This document shows, one piece after another, positions 1 through 9,427 of a DNA stretch of 40,279 bases. Numbering within the stretch: the stretch's first letter is position 1; each line of letters begins with the position of its first letter. The notes beneath the pieces were generated by a model. The model was not told where the DNA came from. It searched no databases and saw nothing but the letters and a program-made list of their open reading frames with translations. This DNA comes from Fibrobacter succinogenes (lineage in GTDB: Bacteria; Fibrobacterota; Fibrobacteria; Fibrobacterales; Fibrobacteraceae). The stretch lies in the NCBI GenBank assembly GCA_902771595.1, contig CACXXH010000038.1:1-40279 (forward strand). Direction: 5' to 3'. The position numbers were made by a program, and so were the translations under genes.

Positions 1-40
1 CTTAAAATATGTTTTTAATTTCAAAAAAGTACATGTGTAT

Positions 41-73
41 GCAAAAAAGAAAGTCCCGTTAGTTTACGGGACT
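41..73 (-). terminator. Intrinsic terminator of metH
   Basis: On the minus strand, just past the metH stop, an 8-bp perfect stem (AGTCCCGT at 52-59 paired with ACGGGACT at 66-73, 6-nt loop) is followed by a run of T, seen on the plus strand as the A-rich stretch at 41-51. This is the standard form of a Rho-independent terminator, 24 nt downstream of the gene. Confidence 0.85.
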
Positions 74-96
74 GAAATTGGGGGATTGGCGCTGAT

Positions 97-3000
97 TTAT
101 GCCTTTACGTGGAAGTAGTCGACTTCGGGGTGGCTGATGTAGAGGCCGCTCACGGAGGCTTGCGGGTACATGGCGCCGTTTTCGGTGAGCGATATTCCGA
201 CACTGCCGAAGTCGATGAGTTTTGCGACGTTGAAGATTTCCTTGATGTTCGGGAGCACGGGGTAGCCGACGGCCGGGCGGATGCCCTTCCAGTTGCTTGT
301 GCGGGCGAGTTCCTGGCTCAAGTATTCGGCGCCGGCTTCGGCGAGGCGGTCGGCGACAGTCTGCATCAAGAGAACGTCGTAGTCGCTGCCGCCCTGTTCG
401 GCTTTCAACTTTTCGAGGCGCTTCACGAAGGCGTCGCTTACGGTGACGGCGAAGGCTCCCACGATGTCGCGGAAAACATCTTTACCGGCGGTCGCGGCGA
501 AGATGCTTGCGGTGTTCGCATTGGCAGGAGCAACGTAGTCGCAGAGGGCGAGGCAGGTGCCTTCCGGGTTCTGCTGGCGTGCCGTAGCGACTTCGACAAG
601 GTCGGAGTCGGTGCCGGTACGGCCCGTGTTGAAGATGACTGAACTTGCCGTACCGGCGGCAGGGTAGAACGCCTGCACGGCACGCAGCGCATATTCGGGC
701 TTGCAAAGGCTCTTGATGAGCGCTTCGGCGTCGGCCTTGAGCTTCTTGGCTTCTTCTTCGTCGGGCTTGATTTTCCACGTGAAGAAGAAGTATTCCCAGC
801 TGATGAGCGGAATAACTTTTTCGAGCGCGATGGGCGGGAGTTTGCTTTCGCCCATGAACGGCGGTTCCACCGGCTGGTACTTGCTCCAGTCACACAGATA
901 GCGGCGTTCGACCGGAGTTTTTTCGGCGGCGGCCATGGCGTTCGCGGCTTCGGTCTTGATGCCGTTTTGCTTGTCGCGGATGCGCTGCTGCTCTTCGCGG
1001 TTTTCTTGAATGGTCAGTTCGCTGGTAGCCGGATCCAAAAGCTTTTGCACGAGGCCCGGGTTGCTCGCGGCGTCGCGCACGTGGAATACGGGGCCGTCGT
1101 AGCACGGTGCAATCTTTACTGCCGTATGCGTGGGCGAGGTGGTGGCGCCGCCGACGATAATCGGGATGCGCTGGCCAGCATCCTGCATGGCCTTCGCCAC
1201 GGTGCACATTTCTTCGAGCGACGGTGTAATCAGTCCGGAGAGACTCAAGATGTCGGCCTTGTTTTCGATGACCGCCTTTATGATGACATCTTCGGGAACC
1301 ATCACGCCGAGGTCCACCATTTCGTAGCCGTTACAGGCCATAATCACGGAGACGATGTTCTTGCCGATATCGTGCACGTCGCCCTTCACGGTGGCGATTA
1401 CGATCTTGCCGCGGCTCGATGCGTTGGCATCCTTGCCGGCTTCGATGTAGGGCTGCAAGATTTCCACGGCCTTTTTCATGGTACGTGCGGTCTTCACCAC
1501 CTGCGGCAAGAACATCTTGCCTTCACCGAAGAGACGGCCCACTTCGTTCATGCCGTCCATGAGCGGGCCAGAGATAATTCCCACCGGGCTATCGCCGCGG
1601 TTGATAAGTTCCATCAAGTCGGGCTGCAAGGTTGTTGAAGTTCCCTTGAGCAATGCTTCTTGCAAACGTTCTTCGGGCGTCGTGGGTTTAGCATCTGCGG
1701 CGGCGTTGGCGCTGTCGTCAGAAGAACTGCTTGCGCCTGTGCTCATGGCGAAAATCGCCTTCGGGTCGTACTTGGTGCCCGCTTCCTTGGCGGCCGCGGC
1801 TGCCGCGGTCATGCGGCTTGCAATTTCGATGAGCGCTTCGCTCGCATCCGGTTCCGTATTGTAGATGACTTCGGTAATCGCCATGCGGAGTTCCAGCGGA
1901 ATCGTCTTGTATTCGATAATTGCGCTCGGGTTCATGATGGCCATGCCCATGCCGTTCGGAATCGCGTAATGCAGGAACGTGGTGTGCATCGCTTCGCGCA
2001 GGTAGTTGTTCCCGCGGAATGCGAAGGAAAGGTTCGAAAGACCGCCCGAAATGCGCACGCCGGGCAGGTTGTCCATAATCCAGCGGACCGCTCGAATAAA
2101 GTCGATGGCGTAGGCGTTGTGTTCCGCCATGCCGGTTGCGACGGTCAAAACGTTCGGGTCGTAAATGATGTCGGAGGGGTCGAAGCCGAGCTTCTTCACC
2201 ATGATGTCGTAAGCACGGGCGGCAATTTGCACGCGACGCTCGTAGTTGGTAGCCTGGCCTTCTTCGTCGAAGAGCATCACGATGACTGCACCGCCGAGGC
2301 GCTTGATGGTAAGCGCATGTTCGATAAAAGCCTGTTCGCCCATCTTCAAGGAGATGGAGTTCACGATGCACTTGCCTTGGGCGCACTTGAGGCCCGCTTC
2401 AATGACTTCGAAGCGGGAAGAGTCCACCATAATCGGCACGCGACTGATGGCCGGGTCCGAAGCGAGCAGGTTCAAGAACGTCTGCATTTCGGCGGTAGCG
2501 TCCAAGAGGCCGTCGTCCATGTTCACGTCGATTACGTCGGCGCCGTCTTCCACTTGCTTGCGTGCGATGTCGAGCGCTTCTTCGTAATTCTTTTCGTTGA
2601 TAAGGCGGAGGAACTTCTTGGAGCCTGCCACGTTGCAGCGTTCGCCCACCTTCACGAAGTCTTCGGCGTTGCAGCTGTCGGCGCCGTTGCTCGGGCGTAC
2701 CTGTTCCTTGAACAGCGGCTCCAGACCGGCGAGGCGGAGTAGCGGGCTAGTGGCGTACTTGGGCGCGGGCTTTCTGCGTTCATAGTCGGCAGGGAGCGCA
2801 TCCAGCATCTTGCGCATGGCGGCGATGTGTTCCGGCGTGGTACCGCAGCAGCCGCCAATCATGTTCACGAGCTTGTCGTCCAGGTAGACGCCCATGAGCC
2901 GCACCATGTCTTCGGGCGTATCGTCGTAACCGCCGAACTGGTTCGGCAGGCCCGCATTCGGGTGACAAGAAATGTAGCAGGGAGCGACTTTGCCCATGCG

Positions 3001-3741
3001 GCGCAGGTACGGCACCATGCCGTCGGCACCGAGACCGCAGTTCAAGCCGATGGATAGCGGGTGCATGTGCATCACGCTCACGGCGAATGCTTCCACCGTC
3101 TGGCCCGAAAGCGTACGGCCCGAGGCATCGCTCACCGTCATCGAGAACATGACTTCGACAGGCTTGAGGTCGGCGGCTTTATCGCCAGCGGCTTTCTTAC
3201 GCGCTTCCATCACCTTCATGAATGCGCTGGCGGCGGCCTTCGCATTCAAGGTATCAAAAATCGTTTCAATCAGAATGGCGTCGACGCCTTCTTCTACCAG
3301 CACCTGGATCTGTTCCAGGTAGGCGTCTTCCAGTTCGTCAAAAGTAATGCTACGGCTCGCGGGATCGTTCACGTCTTCGCTCATGGAGAGCATCTTGCTG
3401 GTGGGGCCCACGTCACCCAGGATATACACCTGGCGACCGTACTTCTTTAAACCTTCTTCAGCGGCTTGCTTCGCAATCTTCACCGCGGCGCGGTTCATTT
3501 CGGCAATGCGGTGTTCCTGGTGGTACTCGTGCTGGCTCACGCGTTGGCTCGAGAACGTATTCGTGGTCAGGCAGTCCACGCCCGCATCCACATAGCGGCG
3601 CTGGATGTCCAGGATGATATCCGGCTTCTCGATGGAGAGCATGTCGTTATTGGCGCCCTTGATACCGTAAGTCTGTATCACAGAACCCATGCCGCCGTCC
3701 AGCAGCATCATCTTAGATTCAAAGGCTTCTCGTAACGTCAT
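97..3741 (-). CDS. metH: Cobalamin-dependent methionine synthase MetH
   Basis: Transfers a methyl group from 5-methyltetrahydrofolate to homocysteine through bound cobalamin, a cytoplasmic step of methionine synthesis. All four modules are present in 1214 residues. The homocysteine domain (about 1-325) has the zinc cysteines C235 and C298/C299 in GLNCG and GGCCG. The pterin-binding domain follows (about 355-620). The cobalamin module (about 690-920) carries the DxHxxG cobalt-ligand motif as D788-V-H790-D-I-G793. The reactivation domain at the C-terminus has RPAVGYPVLPN, close to the family's RPAxGYP motif. A low-complexity Ala/Ser linker (about 645-690) separates the pterin and cobalamin modules. 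It is transcribed alone from a good promoter. The short leader leaves no room for a cobalamin or SAM riboswitch. Identification is firm. Confidence 0.97.
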   Translation of the reverse strand: MTLREAFESKMMLLDGGMGSVIQTYGIKGANNDMLSIEKPDIILDIQRRYVDAGVDCLTTNTFSSQRVSQHEYHQEHRIAEMNRAAVKIAKQAAEEGLKKYGRQVYILGDVGPTSKMLSMSEDVNDPASRSITFDELEDAYLEQIQVLVEEGVDAILIETIFDTLNAKAAASAFMKVMEARKKAAGDKAADLKPVEVMFSMTVSDASGRTLSGQTVEAFAVSVMHMHPLSIGLNCGLGADGMVPYLRRMGKVAPCYISCHPNAGLPNQFGGYDDTPEDMVRLMGVYLDDKLVNMIGGCCGTTPEHIAAMRKMLDALPADYERRKPAPKYATSPLLRLAGLEPLFKEQVRPSNGADSCNAEDFVKVGERCNVAGSKKFLRLINEKNYEEALDIARKQVEDGADVIDVNMDDGLLDATAEMQTFLNLLASDPAISRVPIMVDSSRFEVIEAGLKCAQGKCIVNSISLKMGEQAFIEHALTIKRLGGAVIVMLFDEEGQATNYERRVQIAARAYDIMVKKLGFDPSDIIYDPNVLTVATGMAEHNAYAIDFIRAVRWIMDNLPGVRISGGLSNLSFAFRGNNYLREAMHTTFLHYAIPNGMGMAIMNPSAIIEYKTIPLELRMAITEVIYNTEPDASEALIEIASRMTAAAAAAKEAGTKYDPKAIFAMSTGASSSSDDSANAAADAKPTTPEERLQEALLKGTSTTLQPDLMELINRGDSPVGIISGPLMDGMNEVGRLFGEGKMFLPQVVKTARTMKKAVEILQPYIEAGKDANASSRGKIVIATVKGDVHDIGKNIVSVIMACNGYEMVDLGVMVPEDVIIKAVIENKADILSLSGLITPSLEEMCTVAKAMQDAGQRIPIIVGGATTSPTHTAVKIAPCYDGPVFHVRDAASNPGLVQKLLDPATSELTIQENREEQQRIRDKQNGIKTEAANAMAAAEKTPVERRYLCDWSKYQPVEPPFMGESKLPPIALEKVIPLISWEYFFFTWKIKPDEEEAKKLKADAEALIKSLCKPEYALRAVQAFYPAAGTASSVIFNTGRTGTDSDLVEVATARQQNPEGTCLALCDYVAPANANTASIFAATAGKDVFRDIVGAFAVTVSDAFVKRLEKLKAEQGGSDYDVLLMQTVADRLAEAGAEYLSQELARTSNWKGIRPAVGYPVLPNIKEIFNVAKLIDFGSVGISLTENGAMYPQASVSGLYISHPEVDYFHVKA

Positions 3742-3790
3742 TTTGTTTAATCCGCGATACGTGGTTTATGCGTCTATCTAATTTTATGCA

Positions 3791-3819
3791 TATATAGCAA
3801 AAAAGCGACCCATGGTCAA
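3791..3819 (-). promoter_or_regulatory. Sigma70-type promoter of metH
   Basis: Read on the minus strand: -35 TTGACC (3814-3819), a 17-nt spacer, then -10 TATATA (3791-3796). Transcription should start near 3784, giving a leader of roughly 42 nt. Spacing is ideal and both boxes are near consensus. Confidence 0.75.
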
Positions 3820-3823
3820 GAAC

Positions 3824-3863
3824 GCAACCTTGAGCCGCCATGCAGAACATGGTTCAAGGTTGC
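3824..3863. repeat. Inverted repeat upstream of metH promoter
   Basis: GCAACCTTGA at 3824-3833 pairs with TCAAGGTTGC at 3854-3863, and CCATG with CATGG inside, leaving a 5-nt loop and a small bulge. It lies between the end of the CotH gene and the metH -35 box. Neither strand has a T-run after it, so it is not a clear terminator. It could be an extragenic palindrome. Confidence 0.6.
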
Positions 3864-3893
3864 TTCAGACATAAATTTTTCGCCCCGCTGTCA

Positions 3894-3911
3894 TCCTGAC
3901 GAAGGTCAGGA
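3894..3911. repeat. Short palindromic hairpin (REP-like)
   Basis: TCCTGAC at 3894-3900 pairs perfectly with GTCAGGA at 3905-3911 around a GAAG loop. It resembles the short extragenic palindromes that many genomes carry in high copy. It sits about 44 nt past the CotH stop and could protect or end that transcript, but there is no T-run. Confidence 0.5.
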
Positions 3912-3954
3912 CTGGGTATAATTTGACCTTGAGGGGGCTGGCGATAAACATCGG

Positions 3955-6312
3955 TTACTTGAAAGACGCTGTGTAAGAAGCTCCGTCTGTCGGTGCCACG
4001 AGCCTCGGATTGTCCGTCGAGCCGTCTTCCCACTGGTAGAAAATGCCGCCGCCGGTCGGTACGGCGTACAGTTCCATCGCTACGCCGGCAAAGAATTTGC
4101 CCGAGTAAGTCTGCGGAACGGTTTTACCTTCGACTTGCACTTGGCCTAAGCCGTCCGCGGCAATCTTTACGGTAATCAGGGTGGTGTCTACGCCAAACTG
4201 GTTCGCGTAATCGTAGAGAATCGTTGTGTCGCGGGATTCGGTCCATTCCTTGAGACAACTGCCCGTCTTGCTGAATCCGTGGCCGCAGGAGTTCTTGTAG
4301 TACATATCGTCTTGCTTGAACTTTTTGAGGTCGCGCGCAATTTCGGCTGTATCGATGGTCGCCGTCATCGCGTTCACGACCTTTGCCGTGTTGGCCGCAT
4401 TCAGATTGTTTTGCAACATGATGGCGGAACGGTTCAAGAAGAGCCTTTCGAAGTCCGGGTTCTTGATAAGCTGTATGAACAGGTTCGCGAAACATCCTTC
4501 GTCCGGGCAGGGCTTGTTTCCGCCGCCTTTTAGGATCCACGGGAAGATTTCTGTAGTCTGCCCGAATTCGCCGCCGTTCACGCCCCATGTCCAGTCAAAT
4601 CCGTGGTCGAGATCGTATACCATGAATTTCCAGGGCTGATTGGGGCTCTTCCATGCACGTACGTTGTTGTTCGGCCAGTCTCCATTGTGGTCGTAGGCTT
4701 CTGCGGCCATGTAGTCGGCGAAGTTGCCCACGTCCATCATGGTCTTGACCATCTCGTAGTTCGCGTTTCCGGCTCCGCTGAAGTCGTTGTTCGCGACAAA
4801 GGAGAGTAGCGACTTGTATTCGTCGACGGAACCGTTGCTTGCCGTAACTTCGTGACCCAGGTGCTTGACCATGGTGACGGTATTCGCGTCGATGCCGTAG
4901 TTTGTTTCTACGTAGTGCTTGTTAAAGCGTTCGCGCATGTCGTGGATGCCGTAGTACCTTCCGTTGTAGAACACCACCACTTGGCGGCTTCTCTGGTAAT
5001 CGACTCCGCTTCCTTCCAGGATGGCACCGCCAACGGCGTCTCCGATGTAGTCGCTTACGAAGCGGTTGCCGTTGTTTCTCAGGTTGAATCCGCGGAATTT
5101 GCTGTTCGTCTCCTTGCGGGTTTCGAACAACGGGTATTCGAGTTTTCCGTCCTGGTATTGTTCGCGCATCACGATGGCGACGGATTTCTTGTTTTTGAGC
5201 CTGCTGTAGCCGCCCATGATGGAAATGCCCGCTTCGATGTTCCAGCTCGATTTTTTCGATGAACTGCCTTTTTCGAAGTATTCCACGTGTACGGGGTATT
5301 CCTTGTCTTCGTAAAGGCCTTCGGGGGCAGTCTTCGGGGTCTCGGCATCGGTCTTGATGTAGTATTCCCTGAAGAAAGCGGAGTCGACCGTGACGGCGAC
5401 GACGGGCATGTTGACCGTTTCTTCGATAAAGTACGTGTTGGTGGAAACCTCTGTGGTGAGGGCGCCAGGAACGAACGTCGCGCAGCGCAGGACGGTGTTC
5501 TTGGATATCTCCATCGGTTCCGTAAAGGCGGGGGAGTCTTCGGTGGGTTTGGATCCGTTGTCCATGCAGCGGACCGTGGCCCCTTCGGCGACCGTGGGCG
5601 GATTGAGGGTAAACGGTTCGGCGTAGAAACCGCTCGGCGTGGTGCTGAAGTCTACGGTCGGGGCGAGTTCCGCATAGGCGTTCGCGTCATCGTTTGCCGC
5701 TTCGGGTGTCGGGTTGGCGAAATACTTGTAGCTGCCGTCCACTGTGCGGCCGAAACTTATGCTTGCGGGGAGTGCGGGGTAGGTTATCGAATCGTGGATG
5801 GCGTTGTGGTTGTCGATGATGTAGATCGTGCCGCCGTCCTTGTTGATTTTCCAGTTCGTGTGCGTGCGGGCATGGAGCGTGTTCCCTTCGTCATCGATTC
5901 CGTCCGCCATTTCCTTGACCGTATGAATGTCCTTCTTGTCGAGGAATACGGTGCGGTAGGACTTGGGACCGATGGTTTCGTCGTGGAAAACCCATTTTCT
6001 CGGATTTTCGAGATTCTCTACGAGCGCGAACCCTTTCAGGTTCACTTCCTTGTCGAGCATGTTGTAGATTTCCACCCATGCGGGATCATCGCCGTCCTGG
6101 TCCAGCCAGGAGAGGTTGAGCGCTGAAACTTCGTTCAGTTGCACCTGCACTTTTTCTTCTTCGACTACGTGGACGGGTTCCGTCGGGATGGGAATAATTT
6201 CTTCTTCTTCTTCTGTCGAGGAGGGGGTGTCGGTGCAGCCTTGGAAACAGAGCCCGAGGCTCGCTGCGAAAATCGCGGGGATGCGTATATAATCAAACTT
6301 TGAATGTACCAT
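3955..6312 (-). CDS. Exported CotH-family lipoprotein with lamin-tail and chitobiase-like domains
   Basis: The open frame runs back to 6429, but I start it at 6312 (or 6321). From there it opens MVHSKFDYIRIPAIFAASLG and reaches a Cys in FQGC, a lipoprotein-type signal. An AGGT lies about 10 nt upstream, while the longer N-terminus looks non-coding. After an acidic spacer come a lamin-tail domain, a chitobiase C-terminal-like domain (FSTTPSGFY onward) and then the CotH kinase-like domain. CotH landmarks are the YYGIHDMRERF stretch, GDWPNNNVRAW and YDLDHGFDW; the aspartates in the last two match those used for kinase activity in spore-coat CotH. A C-terminal repeat-like domain (FYQWEDGSTDN) ends the protein. 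Probably an envelope or secreted protein; its substrate is unknown. Confidence 0.85.
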   Translation of the reverse strand: MVHSKFDYIRIPAIFAASLGLCFQGCTDTPSSTEEEEEIIPIPTEPVHVVEEEKVQVQLNEVSALNLSWLDQDGDDPAWVEIYNMLDKEVNLKGFALVENLENPRKWVFHDETIGPKSYRTVFLDKKDIHTVKEMADGIDDEGNTLHARTHTNWKINKDGGTIYIIDNHNAIHDSITYPALPASISFGRTVDGSYKYFANPTPEAANDDANAYAELAPTVDFSTTPSGFYAEPFTLNPPTVAEGATVRCMDNGSKPTEDSPAFTEPMEISKNTVLRCATFVPGALTTEVSTNTYFIEETVNMPVVAVTVDSAFFREYYIKTDAETPKTAPEGLYEDKEYPVHVEYFEKGSSSKKSSWNIEAGISIMGGYSRLKNKKSVAIVMREQYQDGKLEYPLFETRKETNSKFRGFNLRNNGNRFVSDYIGDAVGGAILEGSGVDYQRSRQVVVFYNGRYYGIHDMRERFNKHYVETNYGIDANTVTMVKHLGHEVTASNGSVDEYKSLLSFVANNDFSGAGNANYEMVKTMMDVGNFADYMAAEAYDHNGDWPNNNVRAWKSPNQPWKFMVYDLDHGFDWTWGVNGGEFGQTTEIFPWILKGGGNKPCPDEGCFANLFIQLIKNPDFERLFLNRSAIMLQNNLNAANTAKVVNAMTATIDTAEIARDLKKFKQDDMYYKNSCGHGFSKTGSCLKEWTESRDTTILYDYANQFGVDTTLITVKIAADGLGQVQVEGKTVPQTYSGKFFAGVAMELYAVPTGGGIFYQWEDGSTDNPRLVAPTDGASYTASFK

Positions 6313-6466
6313 ACTAACCATACCTGAAAATTTACTTTCAAAAATGTCGCGAGAGGGGGACGGTCGAATATTTTTTACAGAATTTACGTTCATCGGCCAT
6401 ATTTGCAGAATATCAATTAGATATCGCAAAAACGGCTTTTGAGGTAGAAAAACGCGGTTTTTTTGT

Positions 6467-6472
6467 TATATT
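6467..6472 (+). promoter_or_regulatory. -10 box of a probable leaderless promoter for the MMPL gene
   Basis: TATATT ends exactly 7 nt before the ATG at 6480, and no Shine-Dalgarno sequence lies between. A start site 7-8 nt past the -10 would put the 5' end on the ATG. A TTGAGG at 6439-6444 is 22 nt away, too far for a normal -35, so the -35 is unclear. Confidence 0.55.
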
Positions 6473-6479
6473 ACTCATT

Positions 6480-9092
6480 ATGGCTAGCAAAAAATCCCTG
6501 ATAGACCGATTTTCCAATTGGTATATACCCCTAATTTGCGCCCACAAGTACAAGGCGCTCGCTTTTTACCTGATTCTCGCGGTCATTTTCGCGATTCCGA
6601 TCCTCTTTAAGCCCGGCCTCAAGCTCGATGCCGACCTTTCGCATTTGCTGCCCGAAAATACCCCGAGCGTGAAGGCTCTCGAGGAGTCCTACCAGCGTTT
6701 CGGTTCCACGGACAGGTTCATGATAGCCATCCAGAGCGAGGATGCGGAACTGGTCGCCGCTCTCCAGGATTCCATCAGCGACTACATTCACAAGAACTGG
6801 AAGGGCGATTTCGTCTCGACCCAGGTGGACAACGAGAACAAGTTCTTCAAGGATAATGCGCTTCTCTACCTGCCGGTGAAGCATCTCGAAAACATCCGCG
6901 ACAATCTTGAAGACCTGCAGCTCGAAATCGGGCGCAAGAACGGCCCGCTGGTTGTCGACCTGCTTGGGGACGATTCCGCGACCGCTTCCGGCGATTCCAA
7001 TGCTGCCGCGCCTGCCAAGAAGGAACGCGTTTGGTTCGATGCTAACCTACCGCAGGAATTGGGCCTCCCTGACGAGGCGGCTGGTGCGTTCGACAGCTTC
7101 TTCAAGAAGGGCAAGGAAGAAACCGCCGCCACGAAGGCGGGCGAGCCCGAAGAATGGGACAAGAAGAAGCCCGTTCCCGACCACCTGAAGACGCGTCTTA
7201 TCGGCTGCCCGCGTCCGGACAGCACCGGAAAGATCCTTTTCAATGGCGTGGTGAACGCGAAACTCATCAGGCCTTCCACCGACTATGAATTCGTGACGCA
7301 CATTTTGGCCCGCACGGATTCGCTTCTAGCCTATTTCAGCGCAAAGACTTACCCGGTTCCCACCCGCTTCACCGTCGAGGGAACCTACGAAGGCCTCAAG
7401 GAAGTGGACGACGTGGCGAACGATTCCATCTTCTCGTTCGGCATAAGCCTTGTCCTTATCTTCTTCCTCACGGTTATCTTCTTCAGGAGCGTAAAGGGCC
7501 CCATCCTTGTTACTTCCTCGGTGCTTTACGCCTGTATCCCGACGCTCGCGTTTACGGCCCTCTTCTACGGCAAGCTGAACCCGTTCACGGTCTTTGTTGC
7601 ATCGATTATCCTGGGTATCGGTATCGACTATTCCATCCATATCTTGGGAACTTCGCAAAAGCTCCTGAACAAGTATGCGACTCTCGAAGAAGTTTTGGAA
7701 CATGCGCAGAAGAAGATGCTCAAGCCCTTCATTCTGGCGAGCTTCACGACTATCGCCGCCTTCCTCACGCTGCTGGCGGCCCACTTCCGCGGATTCTACG
7801 AATTCGGCGTGGTGGCATCGATGGGTGTGCTGTTCAGTATGCTCACTTCCGTGCTTTTCCTCCCGGTGCTTGTCAAGTGCCTGGGCGGTATTCCCAAGGC
7901 TCCGGACAATACGCTGCTTCCCAAGTCCTGGGACGAGGCGAAGATCCTCCGCTTCTTCAAGTATGCGGCATTCGCCGGCTTCGCGCTGGGTGCGGTATCG
8001 CTCTGGTTTGCCCAGGATGTGGATTTCGAACACAACCTGCGTAACCTCCGCCGCGTATCGACCGAAAAGAAGCAGGAGAACGGAATCAATACGGGCGTGA
8101 CGCGCATAAACAACCGCGCCACATCCACCCCGGCTGCGGTCATGGGAAGCAACCCCGCGCAGCTCGACAAGCTTTACGATACGCTCATGGTGCGCCTGCA
8201 TGTGGAACACGATTCTACGCTCCGCAGCTTCCTCACGCTCAAGACTTTTGTTCCGCCGATGGATTCTCAGGAACGCCGCCTGGAAGTCATCGAAGAAATC
8301 CGAGACCTGGTCGAGGCCCGCGTGTTTGACCGGGCCGAGGGCGAAGATTCCGCGAACATAGCGACGCTCCGGAAGCTTGCCTCCGTGGAGCAGGCGTTTA
8401 CTGCCGAGGATATTCCCGATTGGGCTTTGGACCTGCTCCGCGAAAAGGACGGCAGCTATGGCAATATCGGGTTTATTTATGGCAACTTCCCGAGCTGGGA
8501 TGCAAAGGCCTTGCGCAACTTCCAGGACCGTTATGGCCACTGGAATTTCGATGGCGAAGACCTGCGCACCTTCTCGTCGCAGTTCATCCTTTCCGATGTC
8601 ATCGATTCCGTCAAGAAGGATAGCTTCAATCTCGCTTTAGTGATTATCTTGGTGATTTTCGGTACGCTCGTGATTTCGTTCCGCAAGCCCAAACTGTTTA
8701 TCGCGGGCTGCATCTCGTTCGGCATGGGTTCGCTTTTGACGCTCGGTCTCCTCGGACTTTTGACGGACTTGTTCGAATTCGGGAAAATCAGCATCTATAA
8801 CGTGATTGTCATTCCCATGGCGCTCGGTATCGGCATCGATGCCACCATCCACATGATAACCTCCTGGATGAGCGACAAGAACATGACTCTCCGCCAGTTG
8901 ATGGATACCACCGGCCGCAACGTGATGGCAAGTTCCACAACGACCATCGCCGGCTTCGTCGGCTTCCTCTTTACCACTCACCGCGGCCTCAAGGGCATCG
9001 GCGACCTGGCTTGCATAAGCATCGCGATGTTCCTCGTTACGAGTGTTATTTTTACTATGTATCTTTGCGGCACCTGGCTTAAAAAGAAGTAG
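6480..9092 (+). CDS. MMPL/RND-family membrane exporter
   Basis: A large inner-membrane protein of 870 residues with the two-fold RND layout. One transmembrane helix (about 26-45) is followed by a long periplasmic loop (about 46-315), then a bundle of five helices (about 320-475). This repeats: one helix (about 495-515), a second loop, and five helices to the C-terminus. Each bundle carries the sterol-sensing-type segment GIGIDYSIH or GIGIDATIHM, with acidic residues in the membrane as expected for proton-driven export. Family members export lipids, hopanoids or other hydrophobic compounds; the substrate cannot be told here. No periplasmic adaptor or outer-membrane channel gene is adjacent. 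It is divergent from the CotH lipoprotein gene and ends before a repeat-filled spacer. Confidence 0.9.
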   Translation: MASKKSLIDRFSNWYIPLICAHKYKALAFYLILAVIFAIPILFKPGLKLDADLSHLLPENTPSVKALEESYQRFGSTDRFMIAIQSEDAELVAALQDSISDYIHKNWKGDFVSTQVDNENKFFKDNALLYLPVKHLENIRDNLEDLQLEIGRKNGPLVVDLLGDDSATASGDSNAAAPAKKERVWFDANLPQELGLPDEAAGAFDSFFKKGKEETAATKAGEPEEWDKKKPVPDHLKTRLIGCPRPDSTGKILFNGVVNAKLIRPSTDYEFVTHILARTDSLLAYFSAKTYPVPTRFTVEGTYEGLKEVDDVANDSIFSFGISLVLIFFLTVIFFRSVKGPILVTSSVLYACIPTLAFTALFYGKLNPFTVFVASIILGIGIDYSIHILGTSQKLLNKYATLEEVLEHAQKKMLKPFILASFTTIAAFLTLLAAHFRGFYEFGVVASMGVLFSMLTSVLFLPVLVKCLGGIPKAPDNTLLPKSWDEAKILRFFKYAAFAGFALGAVSLWFAQDVDFEHNLRNLRRVSTEKKQENGINTGVTRINNRATSTPAAVMGSNPAQLDKLYDTLMVRLHVEHDSTLRSFLTLKTFVPPMDSQERRLEVIEEIRDLVEARVFDRAEGEDSANIATLRKLASVEQAFTAEDIPDWALDLLREKDGSYGNIGFIYGNFPSWDAKALRNFQDRYGHWNFDGEDLRTFSSQFILSDVIDSVKKDSFNLALVIILVIFGTLVISFRKPKLFIAGCISFGMGSLLTLGLLGLLTDLFEFGKISIYNVIVIPMALGIGIDATIHMITSWMSDKNMTLRQLMDTTGRNVMASSTTTIAGFVGFLFTTHRGLKGIGDLACISIAMFLVTSVIFTMYLCGTWLKKK

Positions 9093-9133
9093 TCTCGCTA
9101 GAAGCTTCGCATAGCGTCGTTCTCGACCCACTC

Positions 9134-9152
9134 GCCGTACGATTTGTACGGC
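9134..9152. repeat. Repeat hairpin, copy 1
   Basis: GCCGTAC (9134-9140) and GTACGGC (9146-9152) form a perfect 7-bp stem with a GATTT loop, at the core of the first 67-nt repeat unit. Confidence 0.8.
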
Positions 9153-9246
9153 TTCGGGGTCTGCGGCCTTGCTCTGCTCGCTTCTAGCATCGACTTGAGA
9201 TAAACTTCGCATAGCGTCGTTGCAGAAATCCAATCGGCTCGGCAAT

Positions 9247-9268
9247 GCAAGCATATGAATATGCTTGC
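9247..9268. repeat. Perfect 10-bp inverted repeat
   Basis: GCAAGCATAT (9247-9256) pairs with ATATGCTTGC (9259-9268) across only 2 nt. As a near-perfect palindrome it could be a hairpin or a binding site for a dimeric protein. It occurs once, between repeat copies 1 and 2. Confidence 0.7.
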
Positions 9269-9303
9269 GCTGCGCTCGCCTCATAGATTTTCTCAACCCA
9301 CTC

Positions 9304-9322
9304 GCCGTACGATTTGTACGGC
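9304..9322. repeat. Repeat hairpin, copy 2
   Basis: Identical to copy 1: GCCGTAC at 9304-9310, GATTT loop, GTACGGC at 9316-9322, exactly 170 nt downstream of copy 1. Confidence 0.8.
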
Positions 9323-9408
9323 TTCGGGGTTTGCGGCCTCGCTCTGCTCGCTTCTAGTTTCGGCTTGGAGTTCTGAGCGTCGCTTAGTTTCGTTTTTTCA
9401 ATCTATTC

Positions 9409-9427
9409 GCCGTACGATTTGTACGGC
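9409..9427. repeat. Repeat hairpin, copy 3
   Basis: The same 19-nt hairpin (9409-9415 pairs with 9421-9427) is fully conserved although the surrounding unit has diverged, which hints that the palindrome is the maintained part. Confidence 0.8.

Noticed and set aside
1660..2742. A 360-codon plus-strand frame inside metH
   Set aside because: Antisense to the conserved pterin-binding part of MetH; composition and lack of motifs mark it as a shadow.
3742..3790. Cobalamin or SAM riboswitch upstream of metH
   Set aside because: The promoter leaves a leader of only about 42 nt, too short for either aptamer, and no conserved box is visible.
3955..6429. Longer N-terminus for the CotH lipoprotein starting at 6429
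   Set aside because: The extra 37-39 residues lack a ribosome site and would bury the lipoprotein-type signal sequence inside the protein.
7326..8540. A 404-codon minus-strand frame inside the MMPL gene
   Set aside because: It is antisense to clear membrane-protein coding sequence, has biased Arg/Glu/His composition and no start signals.
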